64,000 bases of DNA from CAVVIG01 sp050249955 (GCA_050249955.1 JBFWPN010000007.1:248001-312000); one strand, 5' to 3'. Shown: positions 49,663 through 59,154, counted from the first letter of the stretch. A program made the numbers and translations. Notes: generated by a model not told the origin, from the sequence alone.

Positions 49663-50946
49663 ATGAAGACATCCAACTCCACACGCCTCTTCAAGCGTGC
49701 CGTCGGCATCCTGCCCGGCGGCGTCGACAGCCCGGTGAGGGCGTTCAAGTCGGTCGGCGCCTCGCCGCTGTTCATCCGGAGGGCCTCAGGCGCGAGGCTC
49801 GAAGACGTGGACGGGAACGTCTTCATCGACTACGTGATGTCCTGGGGCCCACTCATCCACGGACACGCGCCGAAGGGGCTCGTCAAGGCGCTGTCGAACG
49901 CGGCGACGCTCGGCACGAGCTACGGCGCGCCGAGCCCGCTCGAAGTGGAACTCGGCTCACGGGTGCGGAAGCTCATGCCCTCCATCGAGCGGGTGCGCTT
50001 CGTCAGCTCGGGTACAGAGGCCGCAATGAGCGCGGTCCGCGTGGCTCGCGCCGCCACCTCGCGCGACAAGATCATCAAGTTCGCCGGCTGCTACCACGGC
50101 CACGCCGATGCCTTCCTCGTGCAGGCCGGGTCCGGAGCGCTGACACTCGGCACGCCCACCAGCCCCGGAGTCACGAAGGCTGCCGCCGCCGATACGCTCA
50201 TTGCCACCTACAACGACCTGGTCTCCGTCGAGAAGCTGTTCAAGGCGAACAAGGGACAGATCGCCGCCCTGTGCGTGGAGCCGATCGCCGGCAACATGGG
50301 CCTCGTACCTCCGGCCGACGGATTCCTGCGCGGCCTGCGCGAACTGTGCGACCGCCACGGCGCACTGCTGGTCTTCGACGAAGTGATCTCGGGGTTCCGT
50401 GCGGCTCCGGGCGGCGCACAGCAGGTCTACGGCGTCACGCCCGACATGACCTGCCTTGGCAAGATCATCGGCGGAGGACTGCCGGTGGGCGCGTACGGCG
50501 GGCGGGCCGACGTGATGGAGCTGGTGTCCCCAGCCGGACCGGTCTATCAGGCCGGCACGCTGTCCGGAAATCCGCTCGCGATGACGGCAGGCATCTGGTG
50601 CCTGGATCAGCTGAAGCCGAAGCTGTACCGCGATCTGGCCGCACTCGGGTCGCGGCTGGCTTCGGGACTGGCCGATGCAGCCCGCGATGCGGGCGTGGCC
50701 CTGCACGTGAACGCGTTCGGCTCGCTGGTGACGCCGTTCTTCACCGACCGCCAGGTGCGCGACTACGCGTCTGCCACGAGTGCGAACACCCAGCTCTACG
50801 CGAAGTTCTTCCGGGGAATGCTGGCGCGCGGGATCTATCCCCCGCCGTCGCAGTTCGAGGCGTGGTTCCTGTCAGCGGCGCATACGAAGAAGGATGTCGA
50901 CGCCACCGTCGCCGCCGCGCGGAAGGTGATGCGCGAGCTGGTCTAG
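49663..50946 (+). CDS. hemL: Glutamate-1-semialdehyde 2,1-aminomutase
   Basis: 427 residues, PLP class III. It turns glutamate-1-semialdehyde into 5-aminolevulinate, the second step of the C5 route. LPGGVDSPVRAF near residue 18, RFVSSGTEAAMSAVR near 112, and the PLP lysine Lys267 in CLGKIIGGGLPVGAYGG are diagnostic. It ends the heme operon 25 bases after hemB. Confidence 0.96.
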   Translation: MKTSNSTRLFKRAVGILPGGVDSPVRAFKSVGASPLFIRRASGARLEDVDGNVFIDYVMSWGPLIHGHAPKGLVKALSNAATLGTSYGAPSPLEVELGSRVRKLMPSIERVRFVSSGTEAAMSAVRVARAATSRDKIIKFAGCYHGHADAFLVQAGSGALTLGTPTSPGVTKAAAADTLIATYNDLVSVEKLFKANKGQIAALCVEPIAGNMGLVPPADGFLRGLRELCDRHGALLVFDEVISGFRAAPGGAQQVYGVTPDMTCLGKIIGGGLPVGAYGGRADVMELVSPAGPVYQAGTLSGNPLAMTAGIWCLDQLKPKLYRDLAALGSRLASGLADAARDAGVALHVNAFGSLVTPFFTDRQVRDYASATSANTQLYAKFFRGMLARGIYPPPSQFEAWFLSAAHTKKDVDATVAAARKVMRELV

Positions 50947-50959
50947 GCCCGTCGGGCGG

Positions 50960-51028
50960 GCAGGCGGGGCGGGCATGGCGGGCCGGACTGAGTCAGTCCT
51001 GACTGGCCGGCCTTCCCAGCCCGCCTGC
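50960..51028. terminator. Large nested inverted repeat between convergent hemL and the glycine-zipper gene
   Basis: Outer arms GCAGGCGGG/CCCGCCTGC (50960-50968, 51020-51028) enclose GGCCGG/CCGGCC (50981-50986, 51007-51012) and a central ACTGA-G-TCAGT. It fills the whole 83-bp gap. It probably blocks read-through in both directions, although there is no T-run. Confidence 0.5.
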
Positions 51029-51029
51029 A

Positions 51030-51902
51030 TCACCGCAGGTTCAGCCCCGAATCCATCCTGACGCGCAGGATCGATCCGGCTGGCAGGTCGACGTCCTTGC
51101 CCTCGGTCGCGGCCACCGTACCGCCGCCACCGATCAAAATGCCGGCAATCGCGCCCTTCACGCCGCCCAGGATGCCGCCAATCACCGCGCCAACACCGGC
51201 GCCGGCGCCGATGCGGCCAGCCTCGCCCTTGATGCCCTCACTCTCGATCGCCTGCGTCACCGTGGCGCGGATCGGGTAGTCGCGGCGGCCGATCGTGATC
51301 TGGTCGAACGCCACCGTCATCTTGCCGGTGCGCTCGGTGCGGCTCGTCTTGGTCACCGAGCTGACGATGCCGCGCATCACCGACCCGGCGGGTACGAGCA
51401 CGCGGTCGCCCTGCTTCAGGTCGACCATGGTCGTCGCCTCGAAGCGGTCTTCCACCAGGTTCGTCGAGGAGCTGAGCGACTGGCTCAGGCGCACGTCGAA
51501 CTCGGTGCCTGCAGGCACGTCGAGCCCGGAGCCGGTCGAGGTGCCAGCCGTCGTGCCGCCCGCACCCGCCGGGCGCGCCCCTTCCCCGCGCGCGCGCGAG
51601 CGGAGTTCGTCGATGCGATCGCGCAGGTCGAAGTAGTCGGTCCTGGCCACGCTCTCGTTCTTGCGCAGCTTGACCCTGACGTAGGCGACTTCATCCCGCA
51701 GGTCGCCCAGTTCGGTCTCGAGCCGATTCGCCAGCGCAGCGTCGCGGGCGCGGGCACCGGAGATGTCGCGGGTGGCGTCAGCGAGCGCATCCTGCAGTCG
51801 CTGGATGTCGGTCGTCGTCACCGACTGGTTCTGGGCGAGTGCGGTCCCGAGGCTGAGGGCCAGGGCCAGCACGAGCAGACTGCCGAATCTGAAAAGCTTC
51901 AC
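51030..51902 (-). CDS. Exported coiled-coil protein with glycine-zipper C-terminus
   Basis: 290 residues; GTG start with AGGAGG seven bases upstream. Signal peptide LLVLALALSLGTALA, a coiled coil at about residues 28-95, a Gly/Ala/Thr linker, then a beta region VPAGTEFDVRLSQSLSSST to VAFDQITIG. Near residue 225 a glycine zipper, GAGAGVGAVIGGILGGVKG and GAIAGILIGGGG, can insert in a membrane. It ends with LPAGSILRVRMDSGLNL, echoing the earlier VPAGTEFDVRLSQSL. The family is common in Acidobacteriota; its role is unknown. Confidence 0.7.
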   Translation of the reverse strand: MKLFRFGSLLVLALALSLGTALAQNQSVTTTDIQRLQDALADATRDISGARARDAALANRLETELGDLRDEVAYVRVKLRKNESVARTDYFDLRDRIDELRSRARGEGARPAGAGGTTAGTSTGSGLDVPAGTEFDVRLSQSLSSSTNLVEDRFEATTMVDLKQGDRVLVPAGSVMRGIVSSVTKTSRTERTGKMTVAFDQITIGRRDYPIRATVTQAIESEGIKGEAGRIGAGAGVGAVIGGILGGVKGAIAGILIGGGGTVAATEGKDVDLPAGSILRVRMDSGLNLR

Positions 51903-52003
51903 CAATGCCCCTCCTGAGTTCAGGCTTAGGACGACCGTATCGCAAATACGGTTCCCTCGGCAAACGCCGGGGTCCTGTCGGGCGGGAGACGCGGCCGCTG
52001 CGG

Positions 52004-53353
52004 CTAGCGCCAGGGCATCAGCCGTTCGATCCAGCTGATACGTGTCAGGTCGTTGTAGATGACGGTGACCATGAGGGTCATCAGCACGACGAACCCGGCG
52101 AGCAGCATCTTCTCCTTCATCCGGACACTGAAGTCGCGGCGTGCCACGCCTTCCATGGCCATGATGAAGATGTGGCCGCCGTCGAGCACCGGAATCGGGA
52201 GCAGGTTGAGCAGGCCGAGGTTCAGGCTGATCTGTGCCATCAGGCTCAGCACCGCAATCCAGCCGAGCTGGGCTGACTCGCCCGACAGCTGTGCGATGGC
52301 CACCGGCCCCATGAGCTGCTTGGGCGACGTTTCCCGTGTGAGCAGCCCCCACACCGTCTGGAAGATCAGGGCCGAGTATTGGACGTTCTTCTCGAACGCC
52401 ATCGTCACGGCGCCGGCGAGCCCCGGCTTCGTGCTGACCATCTCGTCGCCGATGCCCACGCCGAGCAGGCCGATACTGCCGCTCTTCTTCGGCGTGGCCA
52501 CAAGCGTCATCGGCTGGCCGTCGCGGAGGATGTCGACCGAAATCTGCTGTTCGGGCCGCGTGGCGATGGCGTTGCGCAGGTGGCCGGAGAAGGTGATCGG
52601 CTCGCCGTTCACCGCTACCACGACGTCGTTCGGCCTGAACCCGGCCTTCTCGGCCGGCTCGCCCGGCGCAATGCTGCGAATGCGCGGGTGCACGTTCGGC
52701 AGGATGCCGATGTCACCGAACTCGAACCGGCTGCCCTCGGGCGTGCGGGGGGTGACGTTCACCGTGGAAGTGCCGCCGTCGCGCACCACCGTGAGCTGGA
52801 CCTCGCGGTCCGGCTTGGCTCCGACCGCGATGTAGAAGTCTTCCCAGGTCGAGACGCCGCGCCCCGCCACCTCGGTAATCCGGTCGCCAGCCTTCAGGCC
52901 CGCGCCCGCGGCCGGCGAGTCCGCCGGCACGACACCCACCACGACCGGCATCGTCTCGTAGGCCGGGCGCTCGGCGCCGTTGTAGAGCACGACCGCCGTC
53001 AGGACGACGGCGAGGCCGAGGTTCATCAGCGGCCCCATGATGAGCACCTGGAAGCGCTCCCACTTGGTCCGCGACATGAACTCTTCAGGGCTGCCCGTCG
53101 GAGGCGCATCCGGATCCTCGGCGGATTCGCCCGCCATCTTCACGTAACCGCCGAGCGGCAGCGCGCCGATGCTGTACTCGGTGTCGCCGCGACGCACGCT
53201 CACGATGGTCGGGTTGAAGCCCAGCTGGAACTTCAGGACCTTGATGCCGATGCGCTTGGCCGCGAGGAAGTGCCCGAGCTCGTGGACGAACACGAGGACA
53301 CCGAGCACGAACGCGAAGGACAGGAACGTTTGCAGTGTGCCAGCCACCAACAC
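52004..53353 (-). CDS. rseP: Site-2 protease RseP-type zinc metalloprotease with two PDZ domains
   Basis: 449 residues. The zinc site HELGH is near residue 24 and the second motif LLPIPVLDGGH near 390, both in membrane helices. Two PDZ domains lie between (about residues 130-200 and 215-290). It cuts membrane-bound regulators such as anti-sigma factors inside the bilayer. The GTG at 53353 is used here; TTG and GTG codons follow immediately, so the exact start is uncertain. It follows dxr by one base. bamA, a frequent neighbour, is absent. Confidence 0.93.
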   Translation of the reverse strand: MLVAGTLQTFLSFAFVLGVLVFVHELGHFLAAKRIGIKVLKFQLGFNPTIVSVRRGDTEYSIGALPLGGYVKMAGESAEDPDAPPTGSPEEFMSRTKWERFQVLIMGPLMNLGLAVVLTAVVLYNGAERPAYETMPVVVGVVPADSPAAGAGLKAGDRITEVAGRGVSTWEDFYIAVGAKPDREVQLTVVRDGGTSTVNVTPRTPEGSRFEFGDIGILPNVHPRIRSIAPGEPAEKAGFRPNDVVVAVNGEPITFSGHLRNAIATRPEQQISVDILRDGQPMTLVATPKKSGSIGLLGVGIGDEMVSTKPGLAGAVTMAFEKNVQYSALIFQTVWGLLTRETSPKQLMGPVAIAQLSGESAQLGWIAVLSLMAQISLNLGLLNLLPIPVLDGGHIFIMAMEGVARRDFSVRMKEKMLLAGFVVLMTLMVTVIYNDLTRISWIERLMPWR

Positions 53354-53354
53354 C

Positions 53355-54533
53355 TCAGACCTTCAATTGTAGCCCGCGGGCAATTTCGAGCGCGTACTCA
53401 CGTGCCCGGGTGTCGATCGCGCGAACCTGGGCGAGCGTGCGAACCTCTGCGGTGCCCTGCGCATCCATCGTCCGCTCGATCACGCGGGCGATGCCCGGGA
53501 ACGACAGGGTCCCGTCGAGGAACCGGGCGACGGCCACTTCGTTGGCGGCGTTCAGTACCACCGCCTGGCTGCCGTCACCGCGCAACGCCCGATAGGCGAG
53601 CGCGAGGCACGGGAAGACCGCCGTGTCCGGCACCTCGAAGTCCAGCCGGCGCGGCCGCGCCAGGTCGAGGGGCGGCACCGGCGCCGACCACCGCTCGGGA
53701 TACGAGAAGGCGTACTGGATGGGCAGCCGCATGTCGGTCACGCCCAGCTGGGCGATCACCGACCCGTCCACCAGCTCCACCATGGAATGCACCACCGACT
53801 GTGGGTGCACCACGACATCGATCCGGTCCGCGCCGATGCCGAACAGCCACCGGGCCTCGATCACCTCGAGCCCCTTGTTCATGAGCGTCGCCGAGTCGAC
53901 CGTGATCTTCCGCCCCATCTGCCACGTCGGGTGACGCAGCGCATCGGCAGCGGTGACCGCCTCGAGTTCGGACGCCGTCCGGCCGCGGAAGGGTCCGCCG
54001 GAAGCCGTGAGCACCAGCCTCCGCAGCTCGTGGCTGTCGCGGCCGTGCAGGCACTGGTGGATGGCGTTGTGCTCGCTGTCCACCGGCAGGATGGACACGC
54101 CCTTCCGGCGCGCGGCCTCCGTGACGATGCCACCGGCCATCACGAGCACTTCCTTGTTGGCGAGGGCGATCGTCTTTCCGCACTCGATCGCCGCCAGCGT
54201 CGCCTCGAGCCCGTCCGTACCGGACGATGCGCACAGGACAATGTCGACGTCGGGCTGCGTCGCGACCGCCACGAGCCCGGCGCGCCCGGCATCGGCGAGC
54301 ATCGTGTCGCCGACCCATGCGGCGTGCCTGCGCAGCTGCTCGGTGGCCCGCTCGGTGGCCATTGCCGCCATCCGCGGTCGGTGCCGGGCCACCTGCGTCG
54401 CCAGCCGGTCGCTGTTCTCGCCGGCGGCGAGTCCCACCACCTCGAGCCGATCGGGATGCGTGTCGACCACGGCAAGCGCGCTCTGGCCGATCGAGCCGGT
54501 CGAGCCAAGGATCGCGACCCGCCGCCTAGACAT
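53355..54533 (-). CDS. dxr: 1-deoxy-D-xylulose 5-phosphate reductoisomerase
   Basis: 392 residues. Second step of the MEP pathway to isoprenoids, which feeds UppS nearby. NADPH loop ILGSTGSIGQSAL at residues 7-19, ALANKEVLVMAG near 115, SEHNAIHQCL near 145, and SATLMNKGLEVIEA near 215 with metal and substrate ligands. The ATG at 54533 overlaps the end of cdsA by 8 bp. Confidence 0.96.
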   Translation of the reverse strand: MSRRRVAILGSTGSIGQSALAVVDTHPDRLEVVGLAAGENSDRLATQVARHRPRMAAMATERATEQLRRHAAWVGDTMLADAGRAGLVAVATQPDVDIVLCASSGTDGLEATLAAIECGKTIALANKEVLVMAGGIVTEAARRKGVSILPVDSEHNAIHQCLHGRDSHELRRLVLTASGGPFRGRTASELEAVTAADALRHPTWQMGRKITVDSATLMNKGLEVIEARWLFGIGADRIDVVVHPQSVVHSMVELVDGSVIAQLGVTDMRLPIQYAFSYPERWSAPVPPLDLARPRRLDFEVPDTAVFPCLALAYRALRGDGSQAVVLNAANEVAVARFLDGTLSFPGIARVIERTMDAQGTAEVRTLAQVRAIDTRAREYALEIARGLQLKV

Positions 54534-55329
54534 GCCGCAGCACCACGAAGTAGACCGGCGCGGCGAACAGCAGGGCGTCGATGCGATCGAGGACGCCGCC
54601 ATGTCCCGGGATCAGCGAAGAGCTGTCCTTCACGCCGACGCTGCGCTTGAGCATCGACTCGAACAGGTCGCCGGCGATGCCGAGCGCCACGATGGTCACG
54701 CCCAGCAACACGCGCAGCGGCAACGGCATGGCGGGCAGCCACGACGCACCCAGCACCACGAGCAGCGCCGTACCGAAGACGAAGCCACCGACGGCCCCTT
54801 CCACGGTCTTCTTCGGGCTGATGGTCTCCGCGAGCTTCCGGCGTCCGAAGGCCCGTCCGGTGAAATACTGCGCCGAGTCGCTGACGATGACGGTCAGCAT
54901 CAGGAGGAACAATCCCTGCGGTCCGTGGCTCTCACGGATACCGACCAGCGCCCCCAGGGGCAGCCCGAAGTAGAAGCAGGGGAACAGCGCGGCCGCCGCG
55001 GACGACACGGCGTCCGCCCCGCCCCGCCACGACGCGAGCGACATCGCACTGGCCGCCACGAACGCCGTCATCAGCACGAGATCCAGCGGAACTCGTCCCA
55101 CGCCGGCCAGCCCGGCGTCCGAGAACGAGGCGGCCACCAGGGCCGCGCCAACGGTGGCGACCACGGCCGGGAAAGGAAGGTTCGCGGCCCGGACGATGGC
55201 GCCGTATTCGTGGCAGGCCATGCCGACCAGGAGGAGGCCGATCGCGAGGAACAGGGTGGGCGGTGCGTACCAGACGGCGGAGACCGTCAGCGCGATCATC
55301 ACCGCGCCACTGATGATCCGGGTGGTCAC
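54526..55329 (-). CDS. cdsA: Phosphatidate cytidylyltransferase
   Basis: 267 residues with about seven membrane helices. It makes CDP-diacylglycerol for phospholipids. The CTP/metal signature SMLKRSVGVKD followed by IPGHGGVLDRIDA is at the C-terminus (about residues 222-250). The GTG start overlaps the uppS stop (GTGA). Confidence 0.95.
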   Translation of the reverse strand: MTTRIISGAVMIALTVSAVWYAPPTLFLAIGLLLVGMACHEYGAIVRAANLPFPAVVATVGAALVAASFSDAGLAGVGRVPLDLVLMTAFVAASAMSLASWRGGADAVSSAAAALFPCFYFGLPLGALVGIRESHGPQGLFLLMLTVIVSDSAQYFTGRAFGRRKLAETISPKKTVEGAVGGFVFGTALLVVLGASWLPAMPLPLRVLLGVTIVALGIAGDLFESMLKRSVGVKDSSSLIPGHGGVLDRIDALLFAAPVYFVVLRHV

Positions 55330-56117
55330 TTGGCGCCGAGGGCGACCGGCGATCCCTTGATTCCGCCGTACCGGCGATCGCGCTTCTGGTAGTCGAGAAT
55401 CGCGCCGAGCAGGTCGCGGCGCCGGAAGTCGGGCCACAACGTGTCGGTGACCCAGATCTCGGCGTAGGCAATCTGCCAGAGCAGGAAGTTGCTGACGCGC
55501 ATCTCGCCGCTGGTGCGGATCAGCAGGTCCGGATCGGGCTGGCCGGCCGTGTACAGGAACTCGCCGAACCGCGCCTCGTCCAGCGTCTCGGGGTCGACGC
55601 CGGCAGCCATGGCCCGCCGCGCCGCGTCGACGATCTCCGCGCGACCGCCGTAGTTCAACGCGATGTTGAACAGCATGCCGGTGTTCTGCTCGGTCTTGCG
55701 GATGCCGATCTCGAGCTCCTTCTGCACGTCGGGCGAGAGCTCGGAGGTGCGGCCGATGACCCTGAACCGGATGTTGTACTTGAGGAGGGTGCCGAGTTCC
55801 AGCCTGATGTACCGCTTCAGCAGCATCATCAGCATGTTCACCTCGGTGCGCGGCCGCTTCCAGTTCTCGACCGAGAACGCGTAGAGGGTGAGCACGCCGA
55901 TGCCCAGGCGGGCAGAGGTCTCGACAACGTCGCGGACCGAGTCGATGCCGGCGCGGTGGCCTTCCACGCGGGGCAGGTGGCGCTGCGCCGCCCAGCGTCC
56001 GTTCCCGTCCATGATGATGGCGACGTGCGCGGGCAACTGCTCGAAGTTCACCTGCCGGGCGAGCGCCTCGTCTGGGGATCCTGGCGGAATCCAGGCCAGG
56101 AGTTGCTCAAGCGACAT
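55326..56117 (-). CDS. uppS: Isoprenyl transferase (undecaprenyl diphosphate synthase)
   Basis: 263 residues. It extends farnesyl diphosphate with cis-isoprene units to the carrier lipid for wall and glycan synthesis. MDGNGRWA near residue 36 is the diphosphate site, YAFSVENWKRP near 80 and LLIRTSGEMRVSNFLLWQ near 197 are conserved. TATAAT lies eight bases before the ATG. It is the first gene of the uppS-cdsA-dxr-rseP unit. Confidence 0.95.
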   Translation of the reverse strand: MSLEQLLAWIPPGSPDEALARQVNFEQLPAHVAIIMDGNGRWAAQRHLPRVEGHRAGIDSVRDVVETSARLGIGVLTLYAFSVENWKRPRTEVNMLMMLLKRYIRLELGTLLKYNIRFRVIGRTSELSPDVQKELEIGIRKTEQNTGMLFNIALNYGGRAEIVDAARRAMAAGVDPETLDEARFGEFLYTAGQPDPDLLIRTSGEMRVSNFLLWQIAYAEIWVTDTLWPDFRRRDLLGAILDYQKRDRRYGGIKGSPVALGAK

Positions 56118-56125
56118 GCTGGTCC

Positions 56126-56131
56126 ATTATA
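56126..56131 (-). promoter_or_regulatory. -10 box upstream of uppS
   Basis: TATAAT on the minus strand, eight bases before the uppS ATG, predicts a leaderless or almost leaderless message. Confidence 0.45.
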
Positions 56132-56136
56132 GACGC

Positions 56137-56901
56137 CTAGGTGTACTCCACCCCGACGAGAAACAGGCCGGAGGCGGGAGCCGTACGCCCCGCGTTGCCC
56201 CGTCGACCTGAGGCGAGCACCTCGGCCATCCATTCGGGTGCACGCCGGCCGCGGCCGACCTCGACCAGCGAGCCGGCAATCGCACGCACCATGTGCCTCA
56301 GGAACCCGTCGCCACGCACCTCGTACGCAATCAGGCGCTCACCCGCCATCGGCACTGTCTCGTGCAGCGTCGACGAGTGCAGGGTCCTCACCGTCGACTC
56401 GACCTCGGCGCCTGCGCCCTGGAACGCTGCGAAGTCGTGCGTGCCCACCAGGACGGACGCGGCGTGTTGCATGGCCGTGACATCGAGTGGAGGCCACGCC
56501 ACCTGCCACACAAAGGGGCGCTCGAACGGGCTCACGACGCTGCCGTTCCAGATGCGATAGCGATAGGTCTTGGCAACCGCGCTGAACCGCGCGTGGAACC
56601 CGGCGTCGACCTCGTCGGCAGCAATCACGCGCACCGCATGCGGAAGCCGCATGTTCACGGCGCGAACGACGGTCCGCGGCGACACGGTACGGCTCAGCGA
56701 CACCGAGGCCACCTGCGCCAGGGCATGCACCCCGGCATCAGTCCGCCCCGCGCCGGCCACGCGCACGGCCCCGCCCTCGAGGTGCGCGAGCGCGTCCTCG
56801 AGCAGGCCCTGGATGGACACCCCTGAGGCCTGACGCTGCCATCCGACCAGGCCCGTGCCGTCGTAGGCCAGCGTCAGCTTCAGGTGTGTCACCTCAGGCA
56901 A
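56137..56901 (-). CDS. truA: tRNA pseudouridine(38-40) synthase
   Basis: 254 residues. It modifies the anticodon arm of tRNAs. The catalytic aspartate is in GAGRTDAGVHA near residue 55, and FHARFSAVAKTYRYRIWN near 100 is typical. A TTG at 56901 overlaps the end of pyrE; a GTG four codons later is an alternative start. It lies downstream of pyrE on the same strand. Confidence 0.93.
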   Translation of the reverse strand: MPEVTHLKLTLAYDGTGLVGWQRQASGVSIQGLLEDALAHLEGGAVRVAGAGRTDAGVHALAQVASVSLSRTVSPRTVVRAVNMRLPHAVRVIAADEVDAGFHARFSAVAKTYRYRIWNGSVVSPFERPFVWQVAWPPLDVTAMQHAASVLVGTHDFAAFQGAGAEVESTVRTLHSSTLHETVPMAGERLIAYEVRGDGFLRHMVRAIAGSLVEVGRGRRAPEWMAEVLASGRRGNAGRTAPASGLFLVGVEYT

Positions 56902-57475
56902 CCATGGGTCGCGATCCTGGCTTCACCACCGGCAACCCCTGCGCGCACAGCGGGCACGACTCGGGCTGGTAGGTGGGCAGGTCGACGTCGAGCAGGGCGT
57001 GGAAGGGCACGTCGAAGGTCGCCCGTCCGCCGCTGCGGTCGACGATGGCACCGGCACCCACCACGTGCCCGCCGGCCGCGGTCGCCACCTGCATCGTCTC
57101 GCGGGTCGAGCCGCCGGTCGTGCACACGTCCTCGACGACGAGGACGCGGTCGGATTCGGCAAGGACGAATCCCCTCCGGAGCATCAGCACGCCGTCCTGG
57201 CGCTCGGCGAACAGCGCACGCACGCCCAGGGCGCGTCCCACCTCGTGGCCGATGACCACGCCGCCCAGGGCCGGCGACAGCACGACGGTCGGCCGGAGTT
57301 CGCGCGCCAGGTCCGCGATGGCCCGCCCGAGCTGTTCGGCCGAGGCGGGATGCTGCAGCACGAGGGCGCACTGCAGGTAACCGGTGCTGTGGAGCCCCGA
57401 ACTCAGGCGGAAGTGCCCCTCGAGCAGGGCGCCTGATTTCCGGAACAGGTCGAGCAGTTCGTCTCGTGTAGGCAT
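56894..57475 (-). CDS. pyrE: Orotate phosphoribosyltransferase
   Basis: 193 residues. It joins orotate to PRPP for UMP synthesis. The PRPP loop is VLVVEDVCTTGGSTRE near residue 111, and LSSGLHSTGYLQ near 25 binds orotate. The C-terminal CPLCAQGLPVVKPGSR is shared with Thermus-type enzymes. No other pyr genes are adjacent. TATACT lies ten bases before the ATG. Confidence 0.95.
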   Translation of the reverse strand: MPTRDELLDLFRKSGALLEGHFRLSSGLHSTGYLQCALVLQHPASAEQLGRAIADLARELRPTVVLSPALGGVVIGHEVGRALGVRALFAERQDGVLMLRRGFVLAESDRVLVVEDVCTTGGSTRETMQVATAAGGHVVGAGAIVDRSGGRATFDVPFHALLDVDLPTYQPESCPLCAQGLPVVKPGSRPMVA

Positions 57476-57485
57476 GCGACTCGGT

Positions 57486-57491
57486 AGTATA
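57486..57491 (-). promoter_or_regulatory. -10 box upstream of pyrE
   Basis: TATACT on the minus strand, ten bases before the pyrE ATG, would give a leader of only a few bases. Confidence 0.4.
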
Positions 57492-57576
57492 CAATCCGGG
57501 TTTCTGAACCGAACGGCCCCTCCCGACGTCTACTAGTCGAGAACCTCAGATGTCTCGCCTGTTGGAGCCTCCGTCC

Positions 57577-59154
57577 ATGCGTTATTCGAAGACGTGCGCC
57601 TCGCTGGCGCTGGCCGCAGCACTGCTGGCCTCCCACGTCGCGCCTGCCGCCGCCCAGACGACCGTGCGCACCCTGTCGGTCGATGAGGCGGTCACGCTGG
57701 CCATCGAGCAGAACCTCGGCATCCAGATCGAGCGGATCAACCCGCAGATCAGCGACGTTGCGATCGCCCAGGCCCGCAGCTTCTGGGTGCCCACGGTGTC
57801 GACGTCGCTGCAGAACAACTCGCAGAACACGCCGGCCAGTTCGTTCCTCTCGGGCGGCCAGACCAAGATCACCGACTCGCGCTTCTCCACCCAGGTCGGC
57901 GTGAACCAGGTGCTGCCCACCGGGGCCAGCTACTCGTTCGCCTGGAACAGCGCGAGGGCCACCTCCACCAACCTCTTCACCAACTTCAACCCGCTCGTCA
58001 GCTCGAACGTCGCCTTCAGCATCTCGCAGCCGCTTCTGCGCGGGCGCACGATCGACTCGTACCGGCAGCAGCTCCAGACCTCACGCAAGGATCGCGAGGC
58101 GGCCGATGTCTCGCTCCGTGCCACGATTGCCACGACGACCCGGAACGTGAAGAACGCCTACTGGGACCTGGCTTACGCCCGCGAGAACCTGCAGGCCCAG
58201 CAGACGTCGCTCGACCTCGCGAAGCGCGCGCTCGCGGACAACGAGAAGCGCGTGCAGATCGGCACCATGGCCCCCATCGACATCGTCGAGGCCCAGTCCG
58301 AGGTCGCACGCAACGAGGAAGCCGTCATCGTGGCCGAGGCGGCCATCAAGCAGGCTGAGGATCGCCTGCGTGCGCTCATCCTCAACCCGTCGTCGCCCGA
58401 CTTCTGGACCACGTCGATCGAGCCGAGTGCCGCCATGCCCTTCACCCCGATCAGCGTGGACGTCGAGGGGGCCATCCGTCGCGCCGTCGGCAACCGGACC
58501 GACGTGCAGCTCGCGAAGAACAGCCTGGAGAAGAGCGACATCAGCCTGAAGTTCTTCCGCTCGCAGGTGCTGCCCGACATCAGCGCCAACCTTTCCTATC
58601 AGTCGAATGCCGTCGGTGGCTCGCAGCTCACGCCGATCAGCCTGGTCGGCACGTCCGGACCGCGCTCCATCGTCGCCGAGCGAGGGTACGGCTCGGTGCT
58701 GGGCGACCTGCTCACCAACGCGTACCCGACCTGGACCTTCGGCGTCACGCTGTCGTATCCGCTGGGCGGCAACACCCAGGAGACCAACCTGGCGCGTGCA
58801 CGCCTGCAGTACTCGCAGGCCGAAGCGCAGCTCAGGAACCTCGAGATGCAGATCGGCACCCAGGTGCGCGACGCCGCGCGGCAGGTGCTGACCAATGCCA
58901 AGCGGGTCGACAGCGCCCGGGCAGCCCGCGACCTGGCCGAGCAGCGCCTGGCCGCCGAGGAGAAGAAGTTCGCCGCCGGCATCCAGATCAGCTTCTTCGT
59001 CTTCCAGGCGCAGCGCGACCTCGCGCAGGCTCGGACGAACGAGATCCGGGCGATTGCCGACTACAACAAGTCGGTGGTGGACTTCGAAGCCATCCAGGAC
59101 ACCTCGCTCACCGGCAGCGCGCCGATCACCTCGGCAGCCACCGGCGCTCGCTAA
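57577..59154 (+). CDS. TolC-like outer-membrane efflux protein
   Basis: 525 residues. Signal peptide ends near APAAAQ. Two outer-membrane-factor repeats give the coiled-coil/beta-barrel trimer: helix regions at about residues 155-240 and 415-510, with strand segments such as SFAWNSARATSTN and WTFGVTLSYPLGG. No membrane-fusion or pump gene is adjacent, so its partner is unknown. ATG at 57577 with GGAG upstream; an earlier ATG at 57550 would add nine residues. Confidence 0.88.
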   Translation: MRYSKTCASLALAAALLASHVAPAAAQTTVRTLSVDEAVTLAIEQNLGIQIERINPQISDVAIAQARSFWVPTVSTSLQNNSQNTPASSFLSGGQTKITDSRFSTQVGVNQVLPTGASYSFAWNSARATSTNLFTNFNPLVSSNVAFSISQPLLRGRTIDSYRQQLQTSRKDREAADVSLRATIATTTRNVKNAYWDLAYARENLQAQQTSLDLAKRALADNEKRVQIGTMAPIDIVEAQSEVARNEEAVIVAEAAIKQAEDRLRALILNPSSPDFWTTSIEPSAAMPFTPISVDVEGAIRRAVGNRTDVQLAKNSLEKSDISLKFFRSQVLPDISANLSYQSNAVGGSQLTPISLVGTSGPRSIVAERGYGSVLGDLLTNAYPTWTFGVTLSYPLGGNTQETNLARARLQYSQAEAQLRNLEMQIGTQVRDAARQVLTNAKRVDSARAARDLAEQRLAAEEKKFAAGIQISFFVFQAQRDLAQARTNEIRAIADYNKSVVDFEAIQDTSLTGSAPITSAATGAR

